Shown: positions 22,906 to 32,827 of the stretch, piece by piece
Position numbering within the stretch: position 1 is the first letter of the stretch
Layout: each line of letters starts with the position of its first letter
NCBI RefSeq assembly: GCF_000344685.1
Contig: NW_006920424.1
Location: 198,030 to 262,029 of the forward strand
Direction of reading: 5' to 3'
Origin: Gloeophyllum trabeum ATCC 11539
Lineage: Eukaryota > Basidiomycota > Agaricomycetes > Gloeophyllales > Gloeophyllaceae
Length of the DNA: 64,000 bases
The notes under the pieces: generated by a model
The model's database searches: none
What the model was told of the DNA's origin: nothing
The model's input: the letters and a program-made list of their open reading frames with translations, nothing else
Position numbers and translations under genes: made by a program

Positions 22906-23765
22906 ATGAGCAACTACGACAACGACAACAGCTACGGCTCTGGCAACCAGGGCGCCGGGTACGGCGGTGGGAACAACAGCGACTCGTATGGGTCGTCCAA
23001 CCAGTCCGGTGGGAACAGCGACTCGTACGGCTCGTCCGGCCGTGGCGGGAACGACTCGTACAACCAGTCCGGTGGGAACAGCGACTCGTACGGTCGCGGA
23101 GGCAACGACTCGTACGGGTCGGGCAACAACAACAACAACAGCGATTCGTACGGCTCTTCCAACCAGTCCGGCGGCGGGCTTGGTGGAAACAGCGACAACT
23201 ACGGCTCCTCCGACCGTGGGGGCAACGACTCGTACGGCTCGGGCAACAACAACAACAGTGATTCCTACGGCTCGTCCAACCAGTCCGGCGGCGGCTACGG
23301 CGGGAACAACAACACCGACTCGTACGGCTCGTCCAACCGGAGCAGCGGCGGGCTCGGTGGGGACAACAACAACACCGACTCGTACGGCTCGTCCAACCAG
23401 TCCGGCGGCGGGCTCGGCGGGGGCAACAACAGCAACAACACCGACTCGTACGGCAGCGGGAACAACTCGTCCAGCACCCAAAGCCAGGGTCAGGGTCAGG
23501 GTCAGGGTCAGAGCGGGAACTGGATCGACAAGGGCGTCGCGATGGCCGCGCAGAAGGCCGGGTATAACCTCGTGAGTGCCTGGGTCATGTTGTGCCGTGT
23601 CAAGAGGCGTGGATGCTGAAGCGCGAGAGTAGGACCAGAGCACGACGGAGAAGATCGCGGACGGGCTGCAGGAGGGCCTGGGGAAGTTTACCGGTGAGTG
23701 GTTGTTTCAGGTTTGCGAGCCCGAGGGACGGGTGTTGATGAGTTTGGTCAGGCAAGAAGTGGTGA
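22906..23765 (+). CDS. Ser/Gly/Asn/Tyr-repeat disordered protein with conserved C-terminal helix
   Basis: Three exons: 22906-23571, 23633-23693 and 23752-23765; 246 aa. Most of the protein is a repeat of about 13 residues, (N)NSDSYGSSNQSGG, with variants ending GRGGND or GGGLGG, followed by a QGQGQGQGQ run. The last about 45 residues are not repetitive: WIDKGVAMAAQKAGYNL, then STTEKIADGLQEGLGKFTG and a final KKW. That helical end recurs in fungal disordered proteins of unknown function as I remember them; a search is needed. No signal peptide. The [G/S]Y[G/S] spacing resembles prion-like phase-separating domains. An alternative acceptor for the last exon at 23710 would give a different, longer tail. 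Confidence 0.75.
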
Positions 23766-25970
23766 ATGCGTCTTGCAGTTGTGGGGAACGAAACGGAGTA
23801 GGCACGGACCTGGTGATGGATACGGGATGTGAAGAAGAAGTCGGGTTATCTGTACGTTAGGGCACATTCGGAGTTCTTGGTGTACGGGTCTGTGTGATTG
23901 AGGCATATCCAAGATTTGCACAAGTCGGAACCACGCTTGCCTTTCCAGCAAGAGTCTGCACGTCATCTGAGGGAGGGACTGCAGACGGACGCCTTTGGCG
24001 AGTGATGTTTGCAGTAAGTCGGGGGCGGTGGCGGTGAGAACAGCGGATCTACTGTTCCGTTCGGCGAACGTTCACCGAACACCGGGATTTCCTGGCGCCC
24101 TACTACTGTAGTACCGACATACATAGGTGCTCCGGTGTTCTACAGCCATTTGCAGATCAATGGGCCCACTTTTTGAGAATCATTTACAGTCGGGCCATGT
24201 CGGACAAGCAATTTCAAGTCCTCGAGAGACAGAAATCAGACCATCTGGACTTCTCTACCTTCTTCCGATGTCCCTGGCACCCACTCCGACCCACTCCGAC
24301 TATATGTGGTTTTCTGAATTGATGGTCTATCGATCTGCAAACGGCTGTAATAGCCCACCTTGAAACCACGGTAGCCTGCCTCGGAAATTGGCCTGTAGGG
24401 CGGCCTATGCTCCAACAGAGCAGTAGCTACCTTAGAAGTTAGGTAGCTTACCTAGAAGTTACGGTACTAGTAGTCTACTTCCTGAATTTCATGGTAATAC
24501 AGTCCCAGCCACCCCCATATAAAATGGGCACTCACAGGGCCCCTTGCTAGCCCGGCCGCCCATCCCGTGATGAAGTACGTGAGAGAAGGATTTGGTCCTC
24601 ATGCTCACCGATTAAGGGGTCCTGCCAAGACTGCTATTGGTTGCATTATCGTGCTGCTAGTGCCAGCCATGAAAATGTGGCAATGTGGTCCACAACCCCT
24701 CAATTATTATACAGTTAATGAGAATTCCACCCCGGGGGGCAGGAAAGCTCTGTGCCAGAGCTGGTCCTCGAATACACCGAGGATGTGGCCAGCTGCATCC
24801 CCACCCCAGAACACCGGTACCATAGATCAGCCCTCAACAACGCCCCGGCAGTACCACACACTTATAGTGTCAATGATTCACCACCACTTGGGAGACCGAA
24901 TACATTCGTATTTTTAATCTCCTTTCTGCAACCCTTCTGTCTAAACTAGGTTGGTACATCTGCTCGGCACTATGTTATGACCCTCATGTAAATTTCTTAG
25001 GTCGAGAGGGCCAGTTGTCGTGGCATAAGAGGTGCGATACATGTCATGAGACAGCCTGCTGCCTGCGCATGCATCACGCAAAAGGACCACTTGGGACACT
25101 CCCACGCTTAGTACGCCAGTAACAAATCAGTAGTCCCGGGTAATTACGATGGGACACACTGCTGCCTGTTTGACACCATGGATGATGTCCAGTAGGCTCA
25201 CTGCAACAGCGAGCTCTCGGGATATTACCATTAGGTAGGCCATACCCCAGTATATGTGATGGGACATGGTAGGCACCTCCCAACAAGTAAATTAGCACCA
25301 CCAAAGGGCCGGATAAAGTTGGAGAGCCCAAACCAGCCACCAAGATGGCTTGCACACTTTAATACTCAACCTGGCCCCTTCGAACTTGGTGAGGACATAG
25401 GACATGTGTATATATGGGTTCACAACAAGTTTTATGGTAGATAGTGTAGAACTGAGATACTTTTACTAGAGAGTGTCCCGTCTGGTGGTGGCGTCCCAAG
25501 CGGTGGCGAATCACTGTAAGTTGTAAGGGTGGCCGAACAAAAATGCATATGCGGGAGGCAGGTATCTCATTTTGTATGGTAGCCACATGCATTTGTCTGA
25601 AGTCTGCAGCGAAAAGCAGGAGATGTTCAGCGACCGTTCGCGGAACGGCGAATAGCCCCGGTTATCTGGTGGCGGTGGCGATGGCGCCAGCAAACCTGAT
25701 TTGTGCGTGTTTGGCACTGCGATGTGGCGTCGGCTGGAAGCCGCAGACCGCGAACACTGCGGGCAGAGACCGATATCCCGCAGCGACTCTCAAGCTCCAC
25801 AGTCGAAAGCGATATTGATACGGGGCACATGGGCTAGCATCGGGTAGAGGGGCTTACATGACATAAATGAGGATACATGGGGTGCAGATATTTATCGCGG
25901 GATACATGATCTGAGGAAAGCTACATAAGTTGGGCTTGGAAGAAGAGTCGATGCTCGCACTTTGCACCAC
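23766..25970. other. Gene-free 2.2-kb stretch with eroded duplicated flank
   Basis: No ORF with coding character. A short inverted repeat (AGCTACCT..AGGTAGCT with an 8-nt spacer) lies near 24426-24449. The segment 25660-25760 resembles 27505-27600 and is part of the duplicated 3' flank of the two tandem zinc-finger genes. Confidence 0.5.
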
Positions 25971-27090
25971 TCATTCCGAATCCGCCTCCGAGGGGGCCTC
26001 GGAGCTCTCGGGATCCTCCCTTACAACAGGTACCACCCACTCCCACTCCAGCGAGTGTGTCCCCCGCGTCCGCTTCTTCGCTGTTTGCAGCGCCGCGAAC
26101 TCCTCGGGGTGCATCTGCTTCATATGCCTGTCCAGAGAATCCCCCCGGCTGAACGGCCCGCCACACACTGCGCAAGGCAGGGGCCCGTGCGCGTGCGCCC
26201 AGACGTGCCGGAGGAGGTTCCCGAGCTTCGCGGTCTGCCGGCAGGCGGGCCATCTGCAGCGCGCGTGCTCGTGTTGCTGGTGTCCAAGGACCGGCGCGAA
26301 GGACATGCCGTGCGTCGCGTGCAAGTGCGCGGTGAGGTTCGCGGGGCGCGCGACGTAGATGATGCGTTTGCAGTTGTGCCAGGCGCAGGTGGCGTACGGG
26401 AACTCGACTTTGGCGGGGAAGGAGGACGGGCGGACGCCGAGTACGGGGACGTCTGGGGAGCATGGATGGATGAGGTGTGGTGTGCGTGTTGGGAGGGAGG
26501 GCTTACTGTGATTATTTTTTGCCTTGACCAGCTTCCAGCCGGAGGATTCGGTTGGAGGATCGGACGTGGTCTGCGCCGAGTCTGAAGGGGGTGGGCCGGA
26601 TTCACTGGGGGTTCTTGCATCGACGTCGGCTTGGTATCCTTCCTCGCAGTCTAACCCGTCGATCCCGCTTTCTCCAACGTCGGCATCGCTCTCGCTGACG
26701 TCTTTGTGCTTCTCTCCATCACCCACCACCTCGCTCTCTCCGACATCGGTCTCGCTCTCAGGGACACCCACCTTGCTTTCTTCATTATCGCGCTCCTCCA
26801 ATGATTCATGCACATTGCGTTCGAACACACCAGAGGGAAGGCGAGCCTCGGTGAGGATTTCTGGCACTTCGGAGTCTCGGTGAGGTGCCACCTCGAACTC
26901 GGACACGTCCTGCACATAGGCATCCCTATCGGTGATACATCATATTCAGTATCGACTTCGAAATTGAGCAATCAATGGACAGCCAGTAATTATACCTGTT
27001 ACACGCAAACACCAGCACGTTCAGGCCGGCTATGGAAATTACACGTGTTGGCCTGACATTGGGATCGGGGTGTCCTGCGGTGGCCGACAT
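25971..27090 (-). CDS. Three-finger CWCH2/C2H2 zinc-finger protein (family member 2)
   Basis: Three exons: 27090-26996, 26925-26507 and 26452-25971; 331 aa. The start is fixed by alignment with its neighbour at 28984. Both share a short hydrophobic first exon (here VLVFACN, there VVVFALD) spliced into D-x-Y-x-x-DVSEFEV. Residues about 40-165 are acidic Ser/Glu/Asp repeats (DVGESE, DVSESD). After the second intron comes VLGVRPSSFPAKVEFPYA, then the fingers CAWHNC..H, CRWPAC..H and CAVCGGPFSRGDSLDRH. A nuclear DNA-binding role is inferred. The 54-bp intron 2 preserves frame if unspliced. This and the next gene are a tandem duplication with matching introns and flanks. Confidence 0.85.
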
Positions 27091-27151
27091 ACACGTAGAT
27101 GCTTCGAGCGAATAAGAAGACAATGAAATTAATGCCAAACGAAGGATATAG

Positions 27152-27266
27152 GGGGCATTTATGTATTCACAGGTGCCACATTAGCTGTGCTGCGTGTCTT
27201 CCTATGTGCCACATTAGCTGTGCTGCACGTCTTCCTATGTACCACATTGTGGCACGACGTGCCACC
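27152..27266. promoter_or_regulatory. GTGCCAC-rich tandem repeat in the promoter of the 25971-27090 gene
   Basis: Two 33-bp units (27173-27205 and 27206-27238) differ at only two positions and begin GTGCCACATTAGC. They are followed by a third, shortened unit ending in a GTGGCAC/GTGCCAC pair (27248-27264). The upstream word GGGCATTTATGT (27154) recurs before the paralogous gene. Confidence 0.7.
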
Positions 27267-27984
27267 GAGTGTTGCACAAAGACTAGTTATTACCTGCAGT
27301 TTGGCACAGTAAAGAATTAAAGTATGCCCATTTCCGTAGTTCCTTGATTCCCAGCCTTGAACGTCGCAGGCTTCACGTTGAACTAGAGCCAAGCCCTGAG
27401 GGTTTAAGGTGCAAAAGTACAGCGCTTGAGAGACGGTTTCTATGTCAGTGTTCAAGCATCAAGTTGCGGAGCGATTGGATGTAGTTAACTCGGAGGTTCG
27501 GGTTCAGTGACAGAAACGGGTGGCGGTGGCGATGCCTGCACGCTTTGCTTGTGCATGCTTGGTCGGTGTGCTGTGGCACCACCTCTAAGCCACAGACCAC
27601 GAATGCACGCCATATTGATGCTGTTTGTCTTGCGAGCCTAGCACCTGCAAGGTTCTGAGAGAGTATGTGAGTAGCACAGCTAGAGTGTTTGAAGATGGTA
27701 GACTACGAGTGTAGACTATGAGTACATGGCATAGATGAAAACACAAGGACACATGCTGACATACTTGCTATGGAAAGCTACGATACATAGAGTTGGAATA
27801 CACAGAAAGACAGAAGAGGTGGAGCATAGGAGGGATTAAAGAGATGCACAGAAGAGATAAGCAGTATGCCCGGTATGAACAGAGGAACCCACGCAACTCG
27901 TATATTGCAGTTTACATCACTCAGGTTGAATCCGCTTTTGAGAGGTGCAACAGGCCTTTCACAATGTTTCCCTGGAATAGACAA

Positions 27985-28984
27985 CTAAGACTGCTTCCTT
28001 GCAGCACGCATCTTGGCACGCTTTATCTCAGGATACTCCATCGGATGCTGCGACTTGATATGCCGGTTCAGTGCGTCCTCCCGACTCAGCTTCTTCCCGC
28101 ACCCCGGCGCAGGGCAAGGAAGAGGCCCCTGCACGTGAACCCATACGTGCCAGAGCAGACCTGTTACCTTTGCATGCGAGGTGCAGTTGGTCCACTTGCA
28201 CGGAAGCGGGGCGTCCGAGTCCGCAGAGCCTGTAAAGCTTATGCCGTGTGCTCCTCTGAGGTGGGCGGCAAGGTTGGCGGCGTGCGCGGCGTAGATGATT
28301 CTTCCGCAGCCGGACCAATCGCAGCGCGCGTACGGAAATGTGGCTTCTCCAGGGAATGAGGAGGCGGCCACACCGGATACGGCGACGTCTGTGCAGTAGT
28401 CTGGTGTTAGGGAGTGCCATGCGCAGGGTAAGCAGCAACGTACGGTGTATGTTCCCCTCGCTAGTAATCGGTTGCATGGGTTGGCTTTCCTCGACGGTGG
28501 CTTGATATCTTCTCTCGGCGTCTGCTGGGTCTATCTCGCTTTCTCCAACGTCGTCAACCTCACTCGACCAGACGTCCATCTCTGTATCTCCAACGTCCAT
28601 CTCACTCGCAGGAACGTCCACCTCGCTTTCGCCATCATCACACGTCGCGCTCACGGAGGCGTCACGCACCTGGGGTGCAAAGACACCGGCTGTATTGACT
28701 GACGCAAGGTGAGCCTCAGTGAGGAGTGTTACTCCGGGGTCCGAATTTTCGCGGTATGGCACCTCAAATTCAGACACGTCCCGCGAATAGCCGTCCCTAC
28801 TTATTATTTTTCAGTATCGAGCTTGAGTGGGGTGGTTGACGAAGAAAAGTATAGAGTACCTATCAAGCGCGAATACCACCACGCTCGGGCAGGCTACAAC
28901 GATCGCACGGGTACTAGGCGCTGTCCTTTCAGGCGTATACTTCGCTTTGGTATCGGCGTGTCTTGCAGTTTGAGGGCCGGACAT
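27985..28984 (-). CDS. Three-finger CWCH2/C2H2 zinc-finger protein (family member 3)
   Basis: Three exons: 28984-28860, 28796-28444 and 28388-27985; 293 aa. It has the same exon plan and phases as the 25971 gene. Exon 1 ends VVVFALD plus a split Arg codon, exon 2 begins DGYSRDVSEFEV, and the acidic region has repeated DVGESE/DVGDTE motifs. Exon 3 starts VAVSGVAASSFPGEATFPYA. The fingers are CDWSGC, CKWTNC and CPAPGCGKKLSREDALNRH; the third has C-x4-C rather than C-x2-C. The end is basic (KRAKMRAARKQS). A nuclear regulator is inferred. Divergence from its twin is concentrated in the acidic linker, while finger spacing is kept. Confidence 0.85.
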
Positions 28985-29061
28985 AGTAGTTGTTATGAAG
29001 TGAGTATCACAATGCAGACGGACGACGAAGGACGGATGCCGAGCAAAGGGCGTGAGGCCTG

Positions 29062-29140
29062 AGGGCATTTATGTTGCCACAAAGTGCCACCGGTGCCACA
29101 CGCACGCACCCAAGCCACATTGTGGCACGAGATGCCACCG
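29062..29140. promoter_or_regulatory. GTGCCAC cluster upstream of the 27985-28984 gene
   Basis: Within 80 bp there are three TGCCAC words, one TGTGGCAC and one further TGCCACC, in the order GTTGCCAC, GTGCCACC, GTGCCACA, TTGTGGCACGA, GATGCCACCGAG. The last part and the GGGCATTTATGT word match the promoter of the 25971 gene almost base for base. Confidence 0.65.
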
Positions 29141-29371
29141 AGCGCAGGCCACGATCCTGTCAGATAGAAGTCATCCTACCTTTACCAGTATATCCGAGTG
29201 GTCCTGAAGTTGCGCTCACTCCATTCCTCGTCGAAACAGAGAGCGTCCGAGTCGCTTCCAGGTTGCAGCAGTGCTGGGAAGCTTCGGATCCAGGTACAGT
29301 CATGTCGTGCCAGTGTAGGAAGGGTGTTCATATCCGAAGCATTATACGAATCAAACACCGACATTGCAAAG

Positions 29372-29429
29372 CTATCGCGCCTGTCACGGTATAATGCTCT
29401 TGAGCATTATACCGTGACAGGCGCGATAG
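29372..29429. repeat. Perfect 28-bp inverted repeat with 2-nt spacer
   Basis: Arm 1 is 29372-29399 (begins CTATCGCGCC, ends TAATGCTC). Arm 2 is 29402-29429, its exact reverse complement, separated by TT. Flanks beyond the arms are unrelated. It lies between family members 3 and 4. Confidence 0.95.
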
Positions 29430-29926
29430 TTAGACCCGTCTTGATCAGTCTGAGGGGGCCCAGGATAGTACTTGAAAGCCCTTTGATAGCTTCGAAGTGG
29501 GCTGGCCCGGGGTGAGTCCGCCGCTAGGGTTTGACGTTGTCTTTGACTATAGGGCATATAGTACATGGTGCTGTGCAGGAGAGGCACATACTATAGAGAC
29601 GTAAGAGAGATGTTGAGTAATTTGGGAGGCCTGCATAAGGTCGTTCATCTCATGTGTGTCAGTGCCAATCTTCCATTTGTTCTGTCCAGCTCGAGGAAGG
29701 CAAGGGGGCTGAAGAAGGTACGAGAGATAGAGGTGAGTGCGGAGAACGTGTCTCAACAATATCTTGGTCTGCCCAGAAATACATACATCACGAATATGTT
29801 GAATACAGAGGGTGTCTACGGATATACAGGAACAGGTTCGCATCACAGCGATACACCTTTGGTAGTCAATACAGAACAGGCCACGAAGCAAGAGATTGAA
29901 CCAGGGAACCAAATATGCCGTAACAC

Positions 29927-31241
29927 CTATTTTATGCGAGTCTTCTTCTCTTTACGACCAAGATGTTTTTCTTGGAAATGGCGTGTGGCAGCATCTGCTC
30001 TGCGGTAAAGCAAATTGCAGCCATATGCAGGACACGGGAATCGATAGACATGCCCGTAGACATGTCGCAGTAGATTATCCGCTTGCATCTGGGCGGGTTG
30101 CCGGATTACACCTCTGGGACCAACGACCCCGACAGGTGGTTTCTCGTCGCACAACTGCCCCTTGATGTCCTGCTGTCCATCGCTCAGTACAACACGGTTA
30201 TGGCTACGAGATGTGCACCCCTCCCATTGGCAGAACACTCGATGTGAGCCCTTGAGGCACAAATCATGGGCCGGGCCCTTCAAATGGTCAGCAAGATCGT
30301 TCCGGCAGCTGATTTGAAAGTCCTGTCCGCAGCCCGCCCAGTAACATGTAACTGTCTCTGTCTCGCCAGAATCAGAATCCGTAGAGCCAGAAATCAACGA
30401 AGGAGCGACGTCTAGAGGGGGGGCGTTCTCGATATCAAATTGTTTGCGCTTGCGGGAAAAGGACGGAGCACCTTGTGTCGGATGTCCCTGTGGCGATGCG
30501 GTTGAAGCTAACGAAAGTAAGACTACGAACAGTAGGGTCTTATTATCAACTCACTAGCGAACTCTGGTGGTAGATGGTATCCTTGGGTACCATGGACGTA
30601 AGTAGGCATCGGGGCTGATGCGGTAGCAGGGACAGGAATACTAGGAATCGGGTCGACATCTGTTGCGCTATAAGGCCTCGGAGGGGCATGATAGAAGCCG
30701 ATATCTTGCCACGGGAGTGGATATCCAGCCGGCAGGACCAGAGGCCTTGGGACACCAGTGGCCCACTGATGCCCCATTGGTGCCACAGTCCAACCTTGAC
30801 GTGCGGGCACCAAGATGGAGGATGGTCCATCTACGTCCAAGGAACTAGTACTCTTGTCTTCATCATGAGAATAGCTCTCTTCCTCGCCTAATGGGCTTGC
30901 ATGTGAGCTCCGCCCTGCTTCAGCGGCAGTGGTTGTACCACGGTCCGGTCCTAAGTAGGCCACAGTCGGAGTACCCTCCTTCGTTGGTGGCAACGCAAAC
31001 ACTTCAATCCTATTTGTAGGTACCGCATTTGGCCTCCCCAGGGGAGGAGGGACGGTGAAGCTCGTGAAGTCTCTCTGGATGGTCCGCAGAGAAGCGGCAC
31101 GAGGTGCTGAGTAACATTTGAGCGTGGTGGGGGCTTCCGACGAGTCATCAGGTGCTTACGGTGCGCATCTTGCTTCACGTCCACATCATCGCCAGGACGC
31201 TGTGGCTCTTGAGTGTCTGAAGGTCCGAGCTCTGTCGCCAT
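29927..31241 (-). CDS. CWCH2/C2H2 zinc-finger protein (family member 4), one intron unresolved
   Basis: Exons 31241-31160, 31106-30555 and 30507 downward join in frame (GTAAGC..CTCAG and GTGAGT..GTTAG). The first part is Pro/Ser-rich without known domains. Then come SFSRKRKQFDIENAPP (possible nuclear signal), finger 1 CYWAGC..H, and finger 2 CQWEGCTSR. After finger 2 starts, about 110 bp read without homology before NLLRHVYGH and finger 3 CPAYGCNLLYRRADAATRH. An intron here is very likely, but no donor/acceptor pair gives both a strong site and the 11-12 residue spacing of the family, so its ends are left open (about 30100-30210). The mature protein is about 360 aa. Finger 3 lacks the usual CGK. 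A nuclear regulator is inferred. Confidence 0.75.
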
Positions 31242-32827
31242 CGTGGCACGTCCATCGATGTGTCTTGACGAAATGTGAGACGGGGAACACGCGACGCAAA
31301 TACAATATCTTACAGGAGGACTAGAATGGCAAGCACGTATACTTCCTCCAACGAAAGCTTGTCGGGATGCCCGTCAGGTAGAGGTTCTGTTGGGACTTCA
31401 GATGGCTCCGACGACGACAATATTGCACGGGGACTGTTAGAATCGATATGCGAGGAATGAGAAGACATTGCGAAGATCTGTCGTTGTGTCGGGAGGATGG
31501 CAGGAGAGAACGGGCAGGGAGTCCAGCGGGTCGCGCGCTGATTTATGGCACGGGCAGGTAAACAAACATGTACAAAACAAACCGATGTCTGTTCCGGGAT
31601 GCCACATTTACCGTAACGGGCAATATCCCATTGTCATAGGGATGTGGCTGGTTGCGCTGTGGCATTCTGGGCTATGCCTTATCTGGACTTGAATATCACT
31701 CTGGTTCCGCTCAGCCTTTTCTTTCATATCGTGAAGAATGCTACTTACTACGCGATGTAAGACCCGTGGCAGAAACTCTTGCACCGGATGCGTGGGTCGG
31801 TGCTAGCTAAGTTACCAATCCGGTGATGCGTTAAGTCTGTGTTCTACCACGACAAACAATGCTATAAGACAGAGTCAATATCTTCCCTGGAAATGTTGAA
31901 CCCCTGGAAGTGTTCAGCCTGACATTCGATGCATCTGGCGCAAGAGAGACGCGTCGGCCGGTTCAGCCCGATAGAGGAGCTCAACCCCAGACCTTCTCGC
32001 GCCGGCCTTTGCAGCGTCTGCGTGTCTACCAGAGAGCGCAGAAGCATCTAGAGAAAAATACCATTGGGCATGATCTTGTCTTGTGAGGTTCAGTCACCCA
32101 CCTGTGTTTTCCTGCATTTCGCGTTGGCTCCCGATATGCCTAGCGCAAGATGATGAACCTACATGAGCTTGTGCCGCCTATGAATACAAGTTTGGAAGAA
32201 AAATATTCCACTCGAAGATGGCTATGGGCACTACTCATGAGTCAAAGTGACTAGTTGAATAATTAAAAGTGGACGAAGACGAAGACGCAGGCGTACTTCG
32301 TGAGAAGTGACAACTTCCGGATTCATCCGGTCGCAGGCTTCGACTTTGCGACACAAGGAGTCCAGTGGTTCCAATTATTTTATTTGCACAAGAGCAGCCC
32401 GTTCTATATATTCCACAACGCTCCTTGGCGCATTCCCGCTTGTAGCAAGCGATTGATATAAGATGCTATGATAGTACTAGAAATTGTCCATGCATGTGAC
32501 GGGGAGAGAGTAATGTGCCCACAAGAAAAGGGAGGAAACGACAGAAACGACAGACAGTCCAAAAAGAGTGTGGTGGGGCGGGTGAATGTATCCGTGCAGG
32601 GGTCGTAACACTATCCAAGAAGTCCGATCCGAGAACGCGGGGGAATGTGAGGGCACCGAAACAGATGAGGAATAGATGGTCCAGAGCTGTACACAAGGCA
32701 TTATACCACAATGCTAGAGGAAAAGAGCAGGGACACGATAGCAGCAAGAGTTGCGAGACAAAAGAAATAAATCAGTACACGAAAACAAAACCAACACATA
32801 GATTCCGTCAGCCAAAACTCACTTCAC
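31242..32827. other. Intergenic region, no gene recognised
   Basis: A small plus-strand ORF at 31326-31460 (44 aa, Ser/Asp-rich, ending ICEE) overlaps the presumed promoter of the minus-strand zinc-finger gene; its coding status cannot be judged. GTGGCAC (about 31243), GATGCCACATT (about 31600) and TGTGGCATT (about 31660) words occur here. The rest is AT-rich with no coding signal. Confidence 0.45.

Noticed and set aside
22840..23643. Minus-strand Val/Ala-rich ORF of 267 aa opposite the repeat protein
   Set aside because: Mirror of a repetitive coding sequence; the plus strand has the TATA box, the splice sites and a sensible tail.
24040..25670. Transposon bounded by GAACG-type inverted ends
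   Set aside because: Similarity between the two ends is partial and no target duplication or transposase was seen.
27173..27266. CRISPR array
   Set aside because: Only two and a half adjacent 33-bp units without spacers, in a eukaryotic promoter.
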